Positions 50,007-58,675 of a stretch of DNA of 64,000 bases are shown piece after piece. Position 1 is the first letter of the stretch, and every line of letters begins with the position of its first letter. The position numbers and the translations under genes were made by a program. The notes beneath the pieces were generated by a model. That model ran no database searches, was not told the DNA's origin, and was given only the letters and a program-made list of their open reading frames with translations. Source of the DNA: Chrysophaeum taylorii (Eukaryota; Sar; Pelagophyceae; Pelagomonadales; Pelagomonadaceae); the NCBI GenBank assembly GCA_029834535.1, contig JAQMWT010000556.1, forward strand, positions 1 through 64,000, read 5' to 3'.

Positions 50007-52721
50007 ATGTGGATCAAGAGGAGGAGGGATATGGTCATCACGTTGTTGATGATGGGCACCGTTTTTACGAACGCCGCGCCGTCATCATGCCAAAATGGAG
50101 CGTGCGCTGGCGTCGTCGTAAGACGTGACGTTCGCGAACGTCAAGTGATGTTGGATCGCGAAGATCTCGGAGGTCATCGACGTGTGCTCCGGAGTACCGA
50201 CGGCGAGAGTTCGGAGGTGGTGGTCGTGGAGAGCTATTACAAGCGACATCCGTTGCACCTCATGTGGTCGAGCCGCGCGCACAACCCCTCGCCGTACCGG
50301 CCAAAGGCGGGCGATATGACCAAGTTTGTCATCATCTCGTGGCCGCGCTCGACGACCAATTCCCTCGTATCGGCGCTCAACGAGAACAGCTTTCTCGAGT
50401 GCCAGTTCGAGGCGATGAGCAAAGATGCGGTGTACGCCAACTCGTGGATAAACGCGAGCGTCGCGGGACGCGACGCGAACCGGAGCGAGTTCATGCGGCG
50501 CATGTTCGAGGAGAGGAACCCACTCAAGCCCTTTGAGCAGGCCGCTGGGTTCAAGATTTTTCACGATCAGGTCACAAAGGCGGAGTACGACGCGTTGATC
50601 GAGTCGAGCGTTGTTAAGAAGATCGTCGTCCGGCGCAAGGACCTGCTGTCGACCTACGTGTCGCAACAGCTGAGCCAGTTCACGGGCGGCTGGAGCCGCA
50701 ACGAGGGAAAAAGGCGCGAGCTCCAGCTGCACATCGACCTCGGGGTCTACGCCGAGTACCAGAAGCTCCACGACTCGTGGTTCGAATACGCCGAAAAAAA
50801 GGCCAAGCGCGACCCGGAAAACTGGCTTTTCCTGTGGAGCGAACAACTCACCGTCGACAGCAAGGCGATGGAGGCGATTTATGGACATCTCGGGGTGCGC
50901 GTGGGAACGCTTCTAGACTACAACCCCTACCGCAAAAAATCGCTGGCCGAGAAGGTCGCCAACTACGACGAGGTCGCCACGGCGCTCAACCTGCCAGCAG
51001 CCCTCATCCGCGAGCACATGTCCAACGGCGGCGGCGGGGACGGCGCGCGGTCGCCGCCGCAGGGTCGGTGGCGGAATGGAACTCCGGCATGGACGTGGGT
51101 GTTGCTGTGGACCTTCGCCCCCGTCGCGCTCGGGTGCGTCTACCCGACGCACCGGCTCGTCAACCTCCTCCGGCTCTTGGTCTGGTCGATACTTCCGAGT
51201 CGGTGGTGCCGCAAGCACCAAGCGGGCGTCATGGCGAGCGAGCCCGCCGTGACGATCCAGATTTGCTGTTACAACGAGGCCGACGTCATCGAGGCGACGA
51301 TCGACGCCGCGTGCTCGGTTTACTGGCCGCGAGATAAGCTGCGAGTGGAGGTTCTCGACGACTCGACCGACATGACGAGCGTCATCGTCGAGCGCCGCTG
51401 CGAACATTGGCGCGACCAGGGCATCGACATCGCTCGTCGCACGCGGCCCGACCGCGTCGGCTACAAGGCGGGGAACCTCGCATACCACCACAAGCATCTC
51501 CGCACCGAGTTCGTCGCCATCTACGACGCCGACCATCGGCCGCACCCCGACGTGCTCCGCGCGGCCATGCCGTACTTTTTCGACGAGACTGGCGCCGAAG
51601 CGCTATCGGTCGGCCTCGTCCAGTGCCCGTGGGGCTACTACAACCGCGGCACCAACCTTCTCACACAGTGCGACGCGTTGTGCCTCGACACGTACTTTGT
51701 CGTCGAGCAGCGCGTCCGGCCCCTCTCGTTCGATTTCCTGAGCTTCAACGGCACGGGCGGCATCTGGCGCAAGCGCGCGATCGACGCCGGCGGCGGCTGG
51801 GCCTGGGACACGGTCACCGAGGACCTCGACCTCTCGTACCGCGCGTTTATCAGCGGCTTCAAGTTTCGCTACGTGCCGTCGCTCGTCCAGGAGCTCGAGG
51901 TGCCGGCGGCCATCCTCCCCTACAAGTCCCAAAAGCACCGGTGGACCAAGGGCTACGCCCAGGTTACGGTCAAGTCGCTCCGCTTCTATCTCATGTCGGC
52001 GCTGTCGTTTTCGGCCAAAATCGAGGCGTGCCTCCAGCTCACGGCTCCGCTCCAGTACATGTCCACGCTTTGGCTCGTCTTCTGGACGCCCGTCCTCCAC
52101 TACCATCGCCTCTTCTCGCTCCCCGCCGTCGTCGTCACGTTGTATCCCGTCGCCGCCTACGTCGTCCTTACCTTGGTCACCGTGCTCTGCAAGGGCGAAG
52201 CCTCGTACGTCGGCTGCCTCGCTCGCTTTCGCTTCGTCGTTCCTACTTTTTCGATCGCGATCGGCCAGAGCGTCCAGGAATCGGTGAGCTTTGTCGAAGG
52301 TCTTCTCTCGAACGACGCGACTTTCATCCGCACGCTCAAGGACGGCGGCAGCGGCGGTCTCGAAAAAAAAAATGATGAGGCCGTCATCCCGCTCACCAAG
52401 GTCGACCTCATGACCCGAGACGACGACCACCAGATCGTCGAGACCCCCGAAATCGCGGCGCCCGGCCGCTGCTCGCCCAACTGCCAGACCGCGGCCGTCA
52501 AGCGCACGACGACGGTCCTCGAGCTCGTCGCGCTCGCCTACGTCCTCTCCTGGGCCTACATCATGCTCACGGACGTTCGCGGCCACTTTGACACCTACTC
52601 GGCCGCCATCCTCTATGCCAATTTCACGCTCCTCAGCACATTTGGCTTCAGCTGGATGGCGCTCGGCACGCTCGCCGCCGAACTCAAAAAGCGATGCTGT
52701 CGACCGAAACTCGACGCCTAA
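50007..52721 (+). CDS. sulfotransferase / cellulose-synthase-like GT2 fusion protein
   Basis: A single 904-residue frame without introns. Residues 9-25 are hydrophobic (MVITLLMMGTVFTNAAP), a signal or anchor. Residues about 104-330 form a sulfotransferase: the PAPS 5'-phosphosulfate loop is SWPRSTTNSL (111-120) and the 3'-phosphate region VVRRKDLLSTYVSQ (207-220). After a Gly-rich linker, a membrane segment (362-382) leads to a processive GT2 domain: IQICCYNEADVIEATID (417-433), LDDST (450-454), YDADHRPHPD (506-515), the acceptor motif TEDLDLSYR (604-612) and QKHRW (642-646), then several membrane helices (about 680-900). These are the D, DxD, TED and QxxRW motifs of cellulose/mannan synthase-like enzymes. 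It should extrude a beta-glycan while carrying a sulfation domain; polymer and topology are inferred. Copia element 3 ends 93 bp upstream. Confidence 0.9.
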   Translation: MWIKRRRDMVITLLMMGTVFTNAAPSSCQNGACAGVVVRRDVRERQVMLDREDLGGHRRVLRSTDGESSEVVVVESYYKRHPLHLMWSSRAHNPSPYRPKAGDMTKFVIISWPRSTTNSLVSALNENSFLECQFEAMSKDAVYANSWINASVAGRDANRSEFMRRMFEERNPLKPFEQAAGFKIFHDQVTKAEYDALIESSVVKKIVVRRKDLLSTYVSQQLSQFTGGWSRNEGKRRELQLHIDLGVYAEYQKLHDSWFEYAEKKAKRDPENWLFLWSEQLTVDSKAMEAIYGHLGVRVGTLLDYNPYRKKSLAEKVANYDEVATALNLPAALIREHMSNGGGGDGARSPPQGRWRNGTPAWTWVLLWTFAPVALGCVYPTHRLVNLLRLLVWSILPSRWCRKHQAGVMASEPAVTIQICCYNEADVIEATIDAACSVYWPRDKLRVEVLDDSTDMTSVIVERRCEHWRDQGIDIARRTRPDRVGYKAGNLAYHHKHLRTEFVAIYDADHRPHPDVLRAAMPYFFDETGAEALSVGLVQCPWGYYNRGTNLLTQCDALCLDTYFVVEQRVRPLSFDFLSFNGTGGIWRKRAIDAGGGWAWDTVTEDLDLSYRAFISGFKFRYVPSLVQELEVPAAILPYKSQKHRWTKGYAQVTVKSLRFYLMSALSFSAKIEACLQLTAPLQYMSTLWLVFWTPVLHYHRLFSLPAVVVTLYPVAAYVVLTLVTVLCKGEASYVGCLARFRFVVPTFSIAIGQSVQESVSFVEGLLSNDATFIRTLKDGGSGGLEKKNDEAVIPLTKVDLMTRDDDHQIVETPEIAAPGRCSPNCQTAAVKRTTTVLELVALAYVLSWAYIMLTDVRGHFDTYSAAILYANFTLLSTFGFSWMALGTLAAELKKRCCRPKLDA

Positions 52722-53079
52722 ACAAGCGAACGAACCGAGCCTGTGTTGTGTAATGTTGTTGTTGCTCACCTTCAAGTATCATCCTCCTTAAACAACTCCG
52801 CCCCGGCATTTTCTTTCACAAACATACAAGACTACTGCTACTACTACTTAACAAAAAGAATCATCGGAACACGGTGTCATTGGGCGCCCCCGGAGCCGCG
52901 TCGACGAGCCATTCACCAGGGAATCAGTCAGTCAAGTCACACGAGGAAAACCCGCCCGCCCGCCCGCCCGCCATGCGCGCGATTGTTGTAGATCGACAAA
53001 TTCTCGCGGATGCGTCTTCGAGGTCTCATGGCCTCACCGCCCTTCCAGGCGCCCGCCCAGGCCGTCCGAGTTATTATTA
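52722..53079. other. no gene seen
   Basis: About 360 bp of 3' flank. Contains a CGCC/CCGCCCG run near 52950-52970. No coding sign. Confidence 0.5.
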
Positions 53080-54076
53080 ACAAGTGCAGGCCAGTAAGTT
53101 CGCCAGTAAGTTCACCTGGTCCCAATCTCTAACCCCAGTAAGTTCACCTGGTCCCAGTAAGTTCACCTAGTCCCAATCTCTAACCCCAGTAAGTTCGGCG
53201 TAAGCCCACTCGTGCTCACATCCACTCACCATGTGCCAGAAAAGGCTCGTCGTACTTGCTGCCATTGGCACAGTCAAGCACGCCGCTAGCGGCACGTTCA
53301 CTCTAAAAACCCCAGTAAGTTCACTGGTCCGTGGGGCACCTGGTCCTAAGTTCCCGCCGATCGATGTCCACCCCAGTAGTAAGGTGAAGAAGTTGCCTGC
53401 GGTGCGCGTGTAGACATGGAGGGAGCTTATCGGTATTGAGCAGCAAGGCGGAGTAGGGTGGAGTCGTCAGACCGATGATATATCGTCGGGTTGCCGATCG
53501 ACAGAAACCGTAAAGCTGGACCCGTGGCAGAAGACCTTGGGCAAGAGGACGCCGACCTTGCAGGCGTCTGCCTCTGGCTCTTGTTGATCGTTTGGCGTCG
53601 GTGGGGCTTGAGGGATACAGGTTGGAGGAGCCTCGGTGACAACGACACGATCGATCACGTATCTGGTACCGTTGCAGTGGCCGTGCGACGGGTCGAGGTT
53701 GCGAAGACTTTAAGCTCGCGATCAAAGTCAGCATGCTGTTGGTTGTCAGGGAGTTGAAAACTCTACTGTAAAGAGCGAGGCGTCGTCTTCCGAACCAGCC
53801 TAGCTAGTTCGGGAAAAAAAGGCCGCGGTCATGCGCGCGTTGTCAGCATCGACAACATCGTTTCGACGGGGCGTGAGAAATGGCGCGCTGAAAGAGCCGC
53901 CGCGGGTCGTGGAAACAGTCTGCGAGGTCGCCGTAGACGGCTTGGAGGATCACTGTCTGGCTCTCGCGCCTACCTGATCCTTACTCTCGCGCCTACCTGA
54001 TCCTTACCCTAAATCGAGGGACAGACAAACAGACAAACAGACAAACAGACAAACATCTGTCGATTAGTAGTTAGGA
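53080..54076 (-). mobile_element. Helitron/Helentron-like fragment, copy B
   Basis: About 997 bp, reverse oriented, colinear with copy A (13512-14505) including both ends and the C-terminal helicase remnant at 53427-53658. The AGTAAGTTCACCTGGTCCC repeats at its 3' side (left) are arranged differently. It sits between T residues, as in copy A, and its 5' end lies 173 bp upstream of the Gln-rich gene. Confidence 0.8.
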
Positions 54077-54248
54077 TTAATCTAGCTATTTTTATTGTCG
54101 GCGGCGAAAATTCTCAAATATCTTCGTTTTATTTATTATTATTATTATTATTGCAAGTGTATAGACTCTGGACTGTTCTTTTTTTTTTTTTTTTCCGACC
54201 GACCGCGCGCTGACGGGTACGTAATTTTGACCACCCGAGGGTTTTAAA

Positions 54249-56408
54249 ATGGGACTTCTTAACGGAAACCAGAAAGAACCCCGTTTCCAACAAGGGGGGA
54301 AATCTAAACGTGGCGGTGATGGAGGAGTACTTTCTGCGATGAACACGGCCAACGCTTGGGTTCCCACGAGCGGGCCGCCGGCAAAGAAGAAGCGGTACGA
54401 CGAGGGCTACGCGAATAGCTTCCAGCAGTTTCAGGCCCGGCAGTCGTACGCGATGGGGCCGCCGCCCCAAGCCCCTGCCCCGGTCGCAACGCCCGCCGGC
54501 CCGCGGCCGGTGGTGGTGCCCCCTTTGAATGTGCAGCAGATGATGTACGGGCGGCGCGAAGAGGAGCAGTACTACTACCAGCAGCAGCAACAACAACAGG
54601 AACAGCAGCAAAGGGCCCAGCAGCAGCAGCAGGCGGTGCCGCCCAAGGGGTCGGAGAAGGCGCCCGACGGGTACGTTGCCGTAAGGGGGAACGCGAACGA
54701 GCCGGCGATCTTCGTGGGGCGGCAGGGTCTCGCGCTGTTTGCGAAGATCGAGCACGTCGCGCAGCGCGGCGGTGTGCTGAACATGATGCGCGCGCTCCGG
54801 ACGGTCGTGCCGACGAGCCTGGACGAGGCGACGGCGTTGCTCGTGGGGACGTTCCACGCGGTGGACGCGTGGGCGCGCGACGATCGGCTCCGGTCGGAGA
54901 GCGTGAGCGTGGTGCGGCACCTGGACGAGACGATCTCCAAGGTCGTCGTGGCGTTGGCGCGCGGTCAGGCGCCCAACCCGCCGGGGACCAAACTGTCGCC
55001 CGAGCGGGCTATCGCGCAGCTCGAGTTCACGGCCAAGCGGCTCGACCACAAGCTCGTCGCGGCGAGCGTGTGGCAGCAGCAGAACCCCAAGACGAACTTT
55101 TTTGTGTTTGTGAAGACGATGAGCGCGTTGCACGCGCTCAAGCGGACTCCGCCGCACCTCAAGGCGGGCGCGGGACCGAAGAAGCCGTCCGCGAAGCGAA
55201 CGCCGGCGCCCTCGACCGACGCGGGCAGTAGTAGTAGTATCCAGCCCCTCGTCGTCCCGACGCCGGCCAAGTTCTTCCCGCCCAAGGCGGACAAGGCCCG
55301 CAAACAACAACAACAGCAACAACACGCTGGCGGCGGCGGCGGCGGCGGCGGCGGAGCCGAGGAGGTGGCGGCCGAGCAGCAGACGCTCCCGGCGGCGGCC
55401 GGCGCGGCGGCGGCGGCGACGTCGTCTCGGGTGGTGATGGCGCCGCCGTCTCTGGGGTCTTCGGAGACGGTGGTGGTTCCCCCCCTCGCTCAGCCGCAGC
55501 CGCAGCCGCAACCGCAGCCGCAGCCGCAGCCGTCCGCGCAGCCGTCCCCGCAGCCGCAGCCGGTTGTGGCGTACCACTCGCAGGAGACGATGGCGGCGAT
55601 GATCGAGGAGGCGCGGCAATGGGTGGGGCGCGAGGGGGGCGCGAGCGACCAGGTGCTCGCGCGGCTCCTGTGGGGCCTCCGGCTCGAAACGATGGAGAGC
55701 CAGTGCTGCTCGATGAACGACGAGGTGTGCCACGAGGACCTTACGGTGTACTTCAGCCTGCCCGAACGGAGCACGGCCAAGACCGACAAGGGCGGGGAGG
55801 TAGAGCGCAAGTCGTACGAGTGGGCGGTCGAGTGGTACGACTTCGAGGTGTCCGTCGCCGACGTGTTCCCGGCGCTGATCGGGCGGTTCTCGTGCAAACC
55901 GTTCCTCGAGGATCCCCCCTACTGTAACAAGTGGCATCGCGCCGCCAAGCGCGGAGACCTCTCGACGAACGCGGTCGAACGCCAGAAGATCGCGCACCAG
56001 TTTTTGCAGGCAGCCAACGCCCCGCGCCGGACCTGGAACCTCAAGTGGATCAACGGCCTCAAGACCAAGGCCGAAGCCTGGCGGCGCGCGGCCGGCCTCA
56101 AGACAAAGGATCTCGACTGGGACGACGTCGCCAAAGTCGTCTGCGCGGGCGTCGGAATCCTGGCGCGCGACCAGCCCACGAATAACGCCCACTGGATCTT
56201 CAAGAGGACCATGGTGCGCCTCGAGAAGGAGTTCCGACACCTCCGCGGCCCGACGAATATCCAATCCGACGGACAGGACCCCCGAGATCTCGACGAGGTC
56301 GACAAGCTGCGCCGCTTTAAAGGGGGCTGCGAGAGCGACGACGCCTACTTCACCAGCCTCAAAAGGGACCTCCGCTGGAGCCGCCGCCACAGACCCTCCT
56401 CCGACTGA
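54249..56408 (+). CDS. Gln-rich protein of unknown function
   Basis: The 719-residue product has a low-complexity N-terminal half: a short basic start with GPPAKKKRYDEGY, a poly-Gln tract near residues 108-132, and a compact helical region (about 155-290, ARQGLALFAKIEHVAQRGG ... FFVFVKTMSALHALKRTPP). A second low-complexity stretch (poly-Gln, poly-Gly, PQ repeats, 345-438) follows, then a C-terminal domain of about 270 residues with conserved-looking Cys/Trp (CCSMNDEVCHEDLTVYF, WAVEWYDFEV, KPFLEDPPYCNKWHRAA, WNLKWINGLKTKAEAWR). I recognise no family. The Gln/Pro/Gly layout suggests a nuclear scaffold or transcription cofactor, but that is speculation. The plus strand is chosen because the long minus frame is only Arg/Leu/His low complexity. 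Confidence 0.7.
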   Translation: MGLLNGNQKEPRFQQGGKSKRGGDGGVLSAMNTANAWVPTSGPPAKKKRYDEGYANSFQQFQARQSYAMGPPPQAPAPVATPAGPRPVVVPPLNVQQMMYGRREEEQYYYQQQQQQQEQQQRAQQQQQAVPPKGSEKAPDGYVAVRGNANEPAIFVGRQGLALFAKIEHVAQRGGVLNMMRALRTVVPTSLDEATALLVGTFHAVDAWARDDRLRSESVSVVRHLDETISKVVVALARGQAPNPPGTKLSPERAIAQLEFTAKRLDHKLVAASVWQQQNPKTNFFVFVKTMSALHALKRTPPHLKAGAGPKKPSAKRTPAPSTDAGSSSSIQPLVVPTPAKFFPPKADKARKQQQQQQHAGGGGGGGGGAEEVAAEQQTLPAAAGAAAAATSSRVVMAPPSLGSSETVVVPPLAQPQPQPQPQPQPQPSAQPSPQPQPVVAYHSQETMAAMIEEARQWVGREGGASDQVLARLLWGLRLETMESQCCSMNDEVCHEDLTVYFSLPERSTAKTDKGGEVERKSYEWAVEWYDFEVSVADVFPALIGRFSCKPFLEDPPYCNKWHRAAKRGDLSTNAVERQKIAHQFLQAANAPRRTWNLKWINGLKTKAEAWRRAAGLKTKDLDWDDVAKVVCAGVGILARDQPTNNAHWIFKRTMVRLEKEFRHLRGPTNIQSDGQDPRDLDEVDKLRRFKGGCESDDAYFTSLKRDLRWSRRHRPSSD

Positions 56409-56581
56409 CCCATCCCCGCGGGATCTCCGGATGCACTACTCCCACGCCGCGACGGAGGCTGGGTAAGTAAATAAATAATGCCCGACGACGCTTAGACCAT
56501 CCATCGGGCCAATTATTATTGCTTGCGACACCCGTATTGGAATTTTAACCAACGACGACGACGACGACGACGAGGACGAGG

Positions 56582-56863
56582 CTAGCTGTTGACGAGGGTT
56601 TGGAGGGCCGCGCGCAAGTCACCGTTGGCGGCGCGCAGGCTTCGAACCGCGGCCTCGCGCGGGAGCTCGAGCTCCGCCGCGATGAGGTCGACGTCCTCGA
56701 TCTTGATCGACACGGTCGACACCTCCTCGCGCTCCGCTGCGGTCTCAACCTTGATGTCGATCAGCGACATCGCCTGTTTGCTCTTCTCGCTGTCGATCTC
56801 CTTCTCCTCCACATAGTCGGTCACCTTCTCGAGGGACGACGCCTCGCGTTGCTTGTCCGTCAT
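56582..56863 (-). CDS. HYPK: HYPK homologue (NatA regulatory subunit)
   Basis: The 93-residue product matches huntingtin-interacting protein K. It has the acidic/helical N-terminal part (SLEKVTDYVEEKE, SKQAMSLIDIK) and the conserved C-terminal NAC-type UBA domain: VSIKIEDVDLIAAELELPREA followed by AVRSLRAANGDLRAALQTLV. HYPK binds the NAA15-NAA10 complex and controls co-translational N-terminal acetylation at the ribosome. The gene is intronless. It converges on the Gln-rich gene (173 bp, with a GAC repeat) and diverges from the small Cys-rich gene. Length and domain order are normal for the family. Confidence 0.9.
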   Translation of the reverse strand: MTDKQREASSLEKVTDYVEEKEIDSEKSKQAMSLIDIKVETAAEREEVSTVSIKIEDVDLIAAELELPREAAVRSLRAANGDLRAALQTLVNS

Positions 56864-57055
56864 ATTATAACCCTAACCCTCACCCTCACCCTCGTCGTCC
56901 TTCTGCGAACGAACGAGAGAAGGGTGGGTCATAATTCATTCGTGATTTTTTGAACGGTAAAAAAAAAAGTTGTGACGTGGCCGCTCAATCGCCAGCAAAA
57001 AAACGTGGCTGTTAACCATCACGTAACTAAAAGGCAGAACAACGTCGTCGCGACG
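56864..57055. promoter_or_regulatory. divergent promoter with telomere-like CCCTAACCCT motif
   Basis: The interval between HYPK and the small Cys-rich gene. Just upstream of the HYPK start are ATAACCCTAACCCTCACCCT (telo-box-like) repeats. In plants, telo boxes (AAACCCTAA) mark promoters of translation-linked genes, which would suit HYPK. The link is an inference. Confidence 0.45.
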
Positions 57056-57403
57056 ATGACGATGACGACGACGACGACGATGTTTGTCCTTCTTCTTCTT
57101 CTTCTCGGGTGCGGGCGCGCGATTGTGCCCCCGTCGAGCACACACCCCGTTCAGAGCGCGACGTCGATGACAACTGCGAGCTTCGCGACGACGACCGGGC
57201 TGCCGCAGGAGAGACGAGGTGGCGGCGACGACTCCAAAGGACGGTTCGGGAGCCAGTGCGAGTACATCTGGGACTGCGAGTCACCCCTCGAGTGCTGCGA
57301 CTTTTTTGCCGTCAAGATGTGTTGCGGCGGTGGGGTCGGGGCTACGACGCCCGCGTGGATGCCTCGCGCAATCCCCGTGCCCGTCGAGAACACTCCTTGG
57401 TAG
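57056..57403 (+). CDS. small secreted or plastid-targeted Cys-rich protein
   Basis: The frame opens at 56972, but the ATG at 57056 (or 57080) puts the hydrophobic signal TTTTTMFVLLLLLLGCGRA near the N-terminus, so it is the likelier start. The product is about 115 residues. Its mature part carries a compact motif CEYIWDCESPLECCDFFAVKMCC: six Cys spaced C-x5-C-x5-CC-x6-CC. I recall similar short CC..CC motifs in plastid proteins of diatoms and plants but cannot name the family. The Thr run is a GAC-type repeat. It converges on the NUP-family gene, 86 bp away. Confidence 0.6.
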   Translation: MTMTTTTTMFVLLLLLLGCGRAIVPPSSTHPVQSATSMTTASFATTTGLPQERRGGGDDSKGRFGSQCEYIWDCESPLECCDFFAVKMCCGGGVGATTPAWMPRAIPVPVENTPW

Positions 57404-57489
57404 CCGCCACCAACCAAGCCAAGGCTTGGTAGTAGTTCGTAGTCGTGTGCATATGTGCATAGTGTTTGATGATGGTCTTATTATTCATA

Positions 57490-58533
57490 TTAGACAAGCG
57501 TGTTTATGATAAACTTTGATCCGACGGCGTAGGCCGCCTCGAGGGCGGGCTCGGCGGCGGCGAGATGCTGGGTTGAGTAAAACCAGCCGACGAGCGTGTC
57601 GGCCGGGGGAGGCGCCGAGTAGTCCGACGCTGTCCGAAGGACGAGGGCTCGGGAGACGTTAGCCCGCGGCGATACGGCGAGGGCCTCCAGGAAGGCGGAG
57701 TCCTCCATGGCGGTCGTCGCGAAGCCGGCCGATTTCGCCCGCTCGGGGAGCCAGTAGTCGTTCCAGTCGCGGGCCCATTCGGTCAAATAGACTCCCGCCC
57801 AAAACAGATTAGAGCTCGCGGCGTTGCCGAGGCGAACGGAGGGGGGCTCGCGCGCCGCGGGGGCTTCGTAACCCGCCCTTAACGTCCGAAGCGCGTCGTC
57901 GTCCTCGAGTTCGACGTCGCGCGTGAGCTCAAAGGCCCATTTCGCGAGCGGGAGCTCGTAGATCATGCCCCTCGCCTCAGACTTGGAGGGCTTGGGCATC
58001 CCAAAGGGCACGTCGCGGTCGGCCGGCAAGATAGTCGTCCCGTTAAACCCGCTCGGAATCTCGCGCGCGTCAAACATCGACCCAGCATCGCCATGGACCA
58101 CCCACTCAGCCCAAAACGCCGATCCTACCGACCCATACGCCGGATCGACGCCCGCGATTCCAGCGAAGATCCAGTAAGCGTCGCGCGCGTCGACGGACAG
58201 AGCCGCGGCCGTGACCGCGATCGCTGCTCTCCGTGGTCCTTCTCCCGTGACGACGCCGAGGATGCGGACCGTTTCGTTCCACCGCACCTCTACGGCCTCG
58301 GGAATCTCGACGACCTCCGTCAACGGCACCCGCGCCTTCCACCGCGCGAACTCGCTCGGCATGGCGCACACGACGACAACCCGCGGCGCTATTTCTTTCG
58401 TCCGTATCGTCCGAACCGACGACGACAATGGGACTGCTGGCCTTGGCCACCACAACCCGCACACCAACCCCACCACGCCGCCGACCACCATCCACCAACC
58501 GGGTTTATTTTTGGGAGGAGACGCTTTCTCCAT
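57490..58533 (-). CDS. purine nucleoside permease (NUP) family protein
   Basis: The 347-residue product has an N-terminal membrane segment (residues 13-29) and then the NUP family (PF06516) pattern: VVVVCAMPSEFARW (52-65), VTGEGPRRAAIAVTA (95-109), the hallmark GIAGVDPAYGSVGSAFWAEW (125-144), a VRLGNAASSNLFWAG block (about 231-245), and TTAMEDSAFLEAL followed by LVLRTASDYS. The fold resembles nucleoside phosphorylases. In Candida NUP1 is linked to purine nucleoside transport; the family is best known from fungi and bacteria, so its presence in this alga suggests transfer or old retention. A nucleoside-cleaving enzyme is an equal possibility. No introns. Confidence 0.88.
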   Translation of the reverse strand: MEKASPPKNKPGWWMVVGGVVGLVCGLWWPRPAVPLSSSVRTIRTKEIAPRVVVVCAMPSEFARWKARVPLTEVVEIPEAVEVRWNETVRILGVVTGEGPRRAAIAVTAAALSVDARDAYWIFAGIAGVDPAYGSVGSAFWAEWVVHGDAGSMFDAREIPSGFNGTTILPADRDVPFGMPKPSKSEARGMIYELPLAKWAFELTRDVELEDDDALRTLRAGYEAPAAREPPSVRLGNAASSNLFWAGVYLTEWARDWNDYWLPERAKSAGFATTAMEDSAFLEALAVSPRANVSRALVLRTASDYSAPPPADTLVGWFYSTQHLAAAEPALEAAYAVGSKFIINTLV

Positions 58534-58675
58534 AACATCAATATCCTACTTTGAATTATTCGGTTATATGTGTCGTCTAAGAGGTGCAAATTGTTATATG
58601 TGATTTTACAAATAAAAAATTGGTATATGTAAACCGCTTAACCCTGTATTGTTATAAGTGTCATTTATATACGTG
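58534..58675. repeat. AT-rich spacer with ATTGTTATAAGTGTCA words
   Basis: Upstream of the NUP gene; AT-rich in contrast to all host genes. ATTGTTATAAGTGTCA and close variants occur here and again at about 59671, 59733 and 59762, between the Helitron-like units, and partly at 63150. Likely remains of an older AT-rich element. Confidence 0.6.

Noticed and set aside
54129-56390. 753-codon minus-strand open frame
   Set aside because: It is the antisense shadow of the Gln-rich gene; its product is Arg/Leu/His low complexity with no domain, while the plus strand has ordered regions.
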